Source: Mesostigma viride (lineage: Eukaryota; Streptophyta; Mesostigmatophyceae; Mesostigmatales; Mesostigmataceae). Taken from it: a stretch of DNA of 53,500 nt. The stretch is from NCBI GenBank assembly GCA_009746045.1, contig RPFO01000138.1, forward strand, positions 602,259-655,758, given 5' to 3'. The notes under the pieces are model-generated. The model saw nothing but the letters and a program-made list of their open reading frames with translations. It was not told where the DNA came from and searched no databases. Below are positions 47,225-53,500 of this stretch, in pieces. Position numbers and translations under genes: made by a program. Every line of letters begins with the position of its first letter. Within the stretch, counting starts at the first letter, position 1.

Positions 47225-48334
47225 TGAGACCCCATCCTAGGCCGCGGTCACTATAGGGTCACTATAGGGGTGGCAGATGCCAGCATAAGGGTGGTGCACT
47301 TCTCCTAGTCGCGATGACGGAATGATGACGGAATGATGATGGAAGCTACTTAATTAATTAACTCCGAGGGCTGAGGACTGGACTCAACAAACAAACAAAC
47401 AAAATTAATTAATTAACTCATGTGGGCACGGGGTCGTCGCCCTGTGAGAAAACAAACAAACACTTTATATTATATAATATAAAGTACATAAAACCTTCGA
47501 AAATACCTTGGACAGGCGGGGAACATGAAATATCGTGAAAATCGAAAAAAACCCGCGAGACGCAGGCCGAGCGCGGGGTGAGGCGCGAACCAAGTGAACC
47601 GCTTTTGCATCTAGCAATCCACGCTCTACTGCCTCGGCAGGGCACGTCAGTCGGTCGGTACTCAGTAGAGGCTGAGGCCTGAGCGTGTCTACAGATGTAC
47701 ATGTAAGATGTACTACTCATGTGCGATACTTATGGGCCTTGAGCAATTAAATAGGGTATCACTGACCTGAGACCTCCACTGTCTATAGCCGGCCTGTGGC
47801 CGCCGAAAGGGGGGCCGCCGGGCCGGGTTGGGGACGGCGTGTACCATATCTACCAAACAAACAAAAGAAATTTAATTAAATAAGTACCCACGTGCCTTGA
47901 ACGGCTGCAGGACAAACAAACAAACAAAAGGTTTTAATTAAATAATAAAAACCCGGGAAGTCCTCTAACTGGCTCCCCAACAAACAATCCAGGGTTATTC
48001 CGTTCGTAATGCAAATACGGCAAAAATTGACCCATATATAATAACAAACTTCCAATGCGGACGGTGTACACCAAAGCCGCCGTAGCCGGTGAGGCGGTTT
48101 ATCTTCCTACAGTACTGTATGGAACTCACTCAGCAATGCGTCGCGCTTGCCCTAGTGGCTCCTGGCGCAAGAACAATACTGTACAAGGTGTGGGACCCCG
48201 GGCCCAACAATGAGAGGCCCGGCCCCTTGGAGCTCTTCCATGCTCTCCTGGGACGCAACAGGGTGTTTACTTGCATTCCTCACGGTGACCTTACGCGCGT
48301 CACTTGGCTCCCCTGGTCACATAATGCTCCTTTC
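47225..48334. other. Repeat-rich intergenic DNA
   Basis: Contains GGTCACTATAGG direct repeats, GATGACGGAAT repeats and four (CAAA)n tracts near TTAATTAA (47386-47403, 47449-47460, 47857-47869, 47917-47936). A 24-bp perfect palindrome is at 47462-47485. No credible gene. Confidence 0.6.
47462..47485. repeat. 24-bp perfect AT palindrome
   Basis: ACTTTATATTAT and its exact reverse complement with no spacer. Confidence 0.9.
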
Positions 48335-48425
48335 TAAACCTTTCACCTATCATACTACCCTCAGTGGGCCGGGTAACCAGCTGGTCGATACGTGGTACCT
48401 CTTAACCTAACGATATTCCTATTGG
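48335..48425 (-). repeat. Dispersed repeat, inverted copy of 25683-25770
   Basis: The reverse complement matches 25683-25770 closely (AACCAATAGGAATATC, GGTACCACGTATCGACCAGC, GATAGGTGAAAGG), with a short insertion. The same family thus occurs both here and inside the pogo-like element. Confidence 0.8.
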
Positions 48426-48478
48426 TTAATATCAAGTAACGTGCGTGTTTGCAACTAACTTGCCCGTTGAAACTCTAC

Positions 48479-49396
48479 GGCGGAGCCAATTTTCGGAAGA
48501 ACCTCACCCTTATGCTTGCAAATTCGGGACAAATTCGGTGGATCGGGATGTATGTATCACAGGTCGGACAAATATAAATGATATTTGGCCGTATTTGCGC
48601 ATTTGATTTATAAATGTTGCATATTTAGTCCACTAAATTAATCCAACGGTGAACCCCGTTCGGCAAAAAATATTTGGATTAATCCAACGGCGAAACAGTT
48701 TTGACCAAAATATTTAGATTAATCCAACGGCGAAACAGTTTTGACCAAAATATTTAGATTAATCCAACGGCGAAACAGTTTTGACCAAAATATTTAGATT
48801 AATCCAACGGCGAAACAGTTTTGACCAAAATATCTAAATTAATCCAACGGTGAAACCGGCTTTGAATATTCAGTTTAAATTAATCTAAATGAATATTTAA
48901 ATACTCGTGCCGCCAGGGCCTTTAACTTTAACATCTGAAGTTTCAGTCTGAACTGGCCGCGTCTGCGAAACGAATGGCATTTCGGCAAAAAATATTTGGA
49001 TTAATCCAACGGCGAAACAGTTTTGACCAAAATATTTAGATTAATCCAACGGCGAAACATTTTTTACCAAAATATTTAGATTAATCCAACGGCGAAACAT
49101 TTTTGACCAAAACATTTAGATTAATCCAACGGCGAAACATTTTTGACCAAAATATTTAGATTAATCCAACGGCGAAACAGTTTTGACCAAAATATCTAAA
49201 TTAATCCAACGGCGACCGGTAAGCAGCCAAAAGTATTTGAATCATATTTTATTTATATTTGTCCGACCTGTGGTATGTATGGATGGATGGATTGACGGAT
49301 TTTCATCCCCTATTCCTATGTTTTCTCACGTGTACGGCCTTATAAGCTTCGCCAATTCTGGCGAACCTAACGGTTCTTCCGAAAATTGGCTCCGCC
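48479..49396. mobile_element. MITE-like element with 25-bp TIRs and 40-bp iterons
   Basis: Perfect 25-bp inverted repeats, beginning GGCGGAGCCAATTTTCGG (48479-48503 and 49372-49396). A further inner inverted pair is ACAGGTCGGACAAATATAAA (near 48560) and its complement (near 49255). Inside are two blocks of a 40-bp direct repeat (ATTAATCCAACGGCGAAACA unit): four to five copies at 48635-48865 and six at 48985-49215. No coding frame and no clear target duplication. Confidence 0.8.
48635..49215. repeat. 40-bp iteron arrays inside the MITE-like element
   Basis: Unit AAAATATTTAGATTAATCCA plus ACGGCGAAACAGTTTTGACC, repeated head to tail without spacers. The two arrays are in the same orientation and are separated by about 120 unique bases. 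Confidence 0.9.
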
Positions 49397-49433
49397 TGAA
49401 AAAAATACCCACTTAAGATCTTACCCGGAAATC

Positions 49434-49464
49434 AACAACAACAACAACAACAACAACAACAACT
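49434..49464 (+). repeat. (AAC)n microsatellite
   Basis: About ten AAC units, just right of the MITE. Confidence 0.9.
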
Positions 49465-49473
49465 CGGTCTTGA

Positions 49474-49745
49474 GGATTCTGTTGCAGGTCCTGACAGATC
49501 GACTGTGCGGTGCGCGCCTCGCTGACATCGTGCTCCCTGTCCTCGAAAATCTGCCGTCCTACCAAGAGACTAGCGTATATTCGTCGCAATCCACGGGCTC
49601 GTGCATTGAGGATTTTGTTGCAGGTCCTGACAGATCGACTGTGGGGTGCGCGCCTCGCTGTCAACGTGCTCCCTGTCCTCGAAAATCTGCCGTCCTACCA
49701 AGAGACTAGCGTATATTCGGTCGCAATCCGCGGGCTCGTACATTC
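49474..49745 (+). repeat. 136-bp tandem duplication
   Basis: Two copies starting TGAGGATTCTGTTGCAGGTC and TGAGGATTTTGTTGCAGGTC, each ending at the GGGCTCGTGCATT/GGGCTCGTACATT stretch. Composition is slightly coding-like, but no conserved frame was recognised. Confidence 0.85.
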
Positions 49746-50136
49746 ATCCCCGCGTTAAGTTACGATTCCTTAGGTTACGGCCCCGACTTAAGTTACGACG
49801 CCCACATTTTTGCATCGTATGCTTGGCGTATACCTCAGCCAGTCATCAGTCAGTCAAGTGGGCTCCGCGCCGCACATGAGCGTATACCTCACCGCCCAAC
49901 CTTTCGCAAAATATCTGGCCGGGAAATGGACTCTGGGCGACTGCTGCTGGATGACTTCGAGAGCTGTCGATTGCCGTATAAGCTTACGGTATACCCAGGG
50001 ATTACCTAGAAGTCCGCCAGAGGAGGTTGAGTTGAGTGGAGTTTATTCCCGCGTCCGTAAGAGGAGGTGGGCTGGTAGCCTACTGTACAGTAATTCTACC
50101 GCTAATTAAGCTCCGCTACACTCCCAGACTGTGGGA
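49746..50136. other. Intergenic, no gene seen
   Basis: TTAAGTTACGA-type short direct repeats at 49755-49800. Nothing else supported. Confidence 0.4.
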
Positions 50137-51040
<904 letters not shown>

Positions 51041-51992
51041 CTCCCAGGTTGCTACAGTGGGACTGTTGACTGTTGGGACATCACACAAGTGACACGACAA
51101 CAACAAGGTTGCGACCGCATTGCCGCTTTATTGTACCCAGGCTCTCTCTTTCAGTTACCTTATTGGGTGCCGGCCTGAACGAATCCTGCCAGGCTGACAC
51201 ACGTGAGGACCGGACGACCGGTTGGCTTGTCCCCAGCGTGGGACACTGCCCGCCTGCGGGATTCAGTGAATGCGCATTGCGCAGCGCTTCTTTGCCGGCC
51301 TTGCGTAACTGTTGCGTTCTAACGGGTAGATATTCGTATCTGACGAGTATCTTTCAGTGGTGCATCTTACAGATAAATTTCAGTGATGGAGGCCTGTGAG
51401 GCTGTGACATGGCCTGTGATGATAAATCATAGTGAAAGTTATGGTTTCTTTTCTTGCATGATTTCTGTAAGATAAATCATAGTTATGGGTGCCTAGTTAA
51501 GTCGGTTGTTCCCGAGGACCGAGGTTGTGCCATTAATATTAGCCATCTAGCTGCAAGACAAACATAGACAACACAGAGCTTTGTTAGCGAGCATGCCGAC
51601 TTGCCGGCGCGCCATGTTCGGACGTGATTTCGCCATCGGCAGCTTATTCCCGTCGCCCATTAATTAGCCACTTGATGGTAAAATGGTACCGTCATCAGCT
51701 GATTGTAAGCCCAGAAGTCCGCGGCGCCCATATTTTTGCAACTATGGCCGCGGCGCCTTGGCTATGCGCGCTGAGCACCGGTCAGCCGGCACCAACAAGA
51801 TACCTGGCTCAGGAAAATTGAAATGTTAGAAGTCCAATCGAAAATGCAACTAAAGCAAAGTAAGCCAGCAACATAAAATTCAAGTAGGCCGCGTAGTGAG
51901 CATATTTTTAATGCTGACTGCATGCGAGCGTTGAAACGCTAATCATTGGCCACTAGACGCCGCTGACTCGCTGCAGAGCCGGAGGTTGCCGA
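51041..51992 (+). other. Intergenic region and presumed promoter of the host gene
   Basis: 950 bases with no supported gene. GATAAATCATAGT recurs at 51420 and 51471. Presumably includes the promoter and 5' UTR of the gene at 51993; no TATA box near the start is convincing. Confidence 0.4.
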
Positions 51993-52340
51993 ATGTCCGC
52001 GCCAAAGGAAAACACTGCTGTTGAGGTCGCCGACGCTAGTGCCAACATTAGCACTACTACTTACAATGCTGATCGCGATGTTAAGGCATCCCCAGCTAGT
52101 ATGCGGCCTAGTGCGGGCAGCTCTTTATGGCGGCATCGCTTCGTCGTCATTAAAGCTCGGCTTTTCATGCTCTTAATTATTACCCTGGCGGTAATAGCCG
52201 TAAGCGCAATTACGTGGACTGTCAGCATAAAAGCTACGGAGGATTCTTATGAAAAAATGTCGGAAGAACTTCGTAAAGATGCGACCGGGCGGGCAGTGGA
52301 GGCCTTGAAGGTACGTGAAGCTCAACGTGCAGTTAATGAT
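51993..52340 (+). CDS. Host-like membrane sensor protein, exon 1
   Basis: ATG at 51993 begins MSAPKENTAVEVADASANIS. An N-terminal cytoplasmic-type, Ser/Ala-rich segment of about 50 residues and a basic stretch (WRHRFVVIKAR) precede one strong transmembrane helix (LFMLLIITLAVIAVSAITW, residues about 56-76). Then comes SIKATEDSYEKMSEELRKDA, the start of an outside helix. Coding sense ends at AVND; a phase-0 donor GTTGGT at 52341 fits the next exon, although GTAGGT at 52345 is a stronger donor but gives the wrong phase. The layout resembles sensor proteins with an extracellular Cache-like domain, such as algal class III cyclases or kinases. Confidence 0.6.
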
Positions 52341-52522
52341 GTTGGTAGGTCCCCTTTAATTCTTTCACCGTCGGACCTACTTGTGTCTAGCTGCATGCCT
52401 CAGCTTGATCCCGATACCCGGTGCATCAGCTCTAGCTAGCTCTGCAAGCATGATCTTGTGTACTAATCCATGCATGTGAAGCTTTGGGCCGGGGTTAACG
52501 ACCGGCGCGGTGACTGCACCAG

Positions 52523-52997
52523 GGCCTCCTGGACATGGCGGTTCATGCGGCTGATGGCTTGTACAAGAGTGTCCAGCTGGAGGTGGACAGCTTCACCCCC
52601 GACGCCATCATCACCGTCGTGCGCCGCAAGCTGTGGGCCACGTTCCACGCGTTTGATGAGATCCAGAGCGTGACATTTGCCAGCGCGCCGGCACCCACCA
52701 TGTACTCGGTGTACTACCGGCGGGACGGGCCCGAGGCTGCAGTGGTCGGCAATGTGTCCGTCTTCCTCCCCACGGTGAACGGGACCGCGGGTGGGTCGGA
52801 TATTTACGGCGTGGACCTAGACACTGGCCTGCCTCTGTACCACGGGCCCAGCATGAAGTATTGTGTCATCGGCAACTGCCCTCTGGTGATGCCACCCAAC
52901 GAGTACATTGCTCCAGGCCCCAGCCTGCAGGCCACCCCCATCTGGCAGGCGGCCAGGAGGCTCCCTGTCGGCCAGTTTGCGTGGGTGACGGGCATCG
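52523..52997 (+). CDS. Host-like membrane sensor protein, exon 2 (extracellular domain)
   Basis: Follows CACCAG (acceptor 52521-52522). Reads GLLDMAVHAADGLYKSVQLE, then RRKLWATFHAFDEIQSVTFA, SVYYRRDGPEAAVVGNVSVF, IYGVDLDTGLPLYHGPSMKY and IWQAARRLPVGQFAWVTGI. The helix, then YYRRD.../GVDLDTGLP beta-segments, resemble a Cache-type ligand-binding domain (inference). It ends at 52997 before a GTACGT donor, in phase 1. GC-rich codon use (many GTG, CTG, GCC) contrasts with the repeats to the left and suggests a native gene. Confidence 0.65.
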
Positions 52998-53455
52998 GTA
53001 CGTTCATTTGCTGCACACATTTCAGGCGCTAGCCGCTCTTATTTTACGTTCCGTAGACTTCATTGCTTGCTAATTACTTGCAGGCGCAGAGTGCTCTTAC
53101 TGACTCCGGCCAACTGGGGGGCCTGAAGCTACAATGCCGGGTGGATAGATAACCTTCTATGAAACACACCAGGGTGTCTGATCCGGCCCCACAAACTGCC
53201 AGTGGCCTATGATGATGTCTGGATGCCACTCTCACTCAGTGTCCAGTGCGCTGGCCTAGGATGCATCGTTGGCACATGCGTGCGCGGACCGAGCTGTGCA
53301 AGTCGTCACTGTCTATCGAGGCCTCAGACTATGATATGGGTCTTAGGTCTATGACTATGTGGCTGCCTTATTGCTAGTACTACAGCAGCTGTCGTAACGC
53401 GATCGCCCGGCCTCCACCCTCACCTCCGCGTCGTGGTTCGTCCTTGTTCTTACAG

Positions 53456-53500
53456 GCCAGGTGCCCGTGCCCATCCTGGTGCGCGCCGTGCCCGTGGGTC
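53456..53500 (+). CDS. Host-like membrane sensor protein, exon 3 (partial)
   Basis: After CTTGTTCTTACAG, a phase-1 join to exon 2 reads GQVPVPILVRAVPVG and runs off the window. The 458-base intron includes another AG (TTGCAG at 53083), whose use would give a stop within six codons, so 53456 is preferred. Confidence 0.5.

Noticed and set aside
48635-49215. Regular 40-bp repeats resembling a CRISPR array
   Set aside because: Units are head to tail without unique spacers and lie in a TIR element of a eukaryotic genome.

Overview
The window looks like a repeat-rich piece of a nuclear chromosome from a eukaryotic alga, most likely green. The evidence is spliceosomal-type introns (GTAAGT-like donors, GCAG acceptors), Ty3 chromovirus, copia-like, LINE and pogo-like elements, a short interstitial TTTAGGG-type telomere tract near 47.2 kb, and one host-like multi-exon membrane-protein gene at the right edge. 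The species cannot be named from the sequence.

The core is a decayed endogenous DNA virus of the Polinton-like virus/virophage kind, now in three pieces (about 7.6-14.55 kb, 36.46-37.16 kb and 44.74-44.92 kb). It carries an unknown possible virion gene, a coiled-coil protein, an A32/FtsK-type packaging ATPase, an AT-hook protein, a tyrosine recombinase, a primase fused to an origin-binding-type helicase, an unknown 255-codon gene, and the start of one more gene. Several genes carry single-base frameshifts and no major capsid gene is visible.

Two LTR retrotransposons split the virus. A Ty3 chromovirus on the minus strand (14547-36455, TSD GGAGG) lies at the 3' end of the helicase gene. A divergent copia-like element on the plus strand (37158-44736, TSD GCGAT) interrupts the next gene. 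The chromovirus itself received two insertions: a pogo-like DNA transposon (20515-28982, TA duplication), which interrupts reverse transcriptase, and a tandem two-LTR structure (32580-35165, TSD GAGC), which interrupts a small gene for a viroplasmin/RNase HI N-terminal-like domain. Removing each insert restores the reading frame exactly.

Left of the virus is the 5' part of a second, decayed copia-like element (1-3588, minus). Next comes a tandem 571-bp repeat whose second unit is interrupted by an ORF1-only LINE (4218-6258) and an 840-bp block. Right of the virus, 45.0-51.0 kb is non-coding repeat DNA: a TIR element with miniature derivatives, telomere-like DNA, a MITE with 40-bp iterons, and a 900-bp (AAC)n tract. 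The host-like gene starts at 51993 and runs off the window.

The most unusual system is the intact copia-like element. Its LTR ends are AGTTAG/CTAACT, its pol order reads integrase, protease, reverse transcriptase, RNase H, its polymerase box is GDD, and a G GGG GGG slippery site lies in phase between gag and pol. The viroplasmin-like ORF and the 812-codon ORF3 of the chromovirus are also notable.
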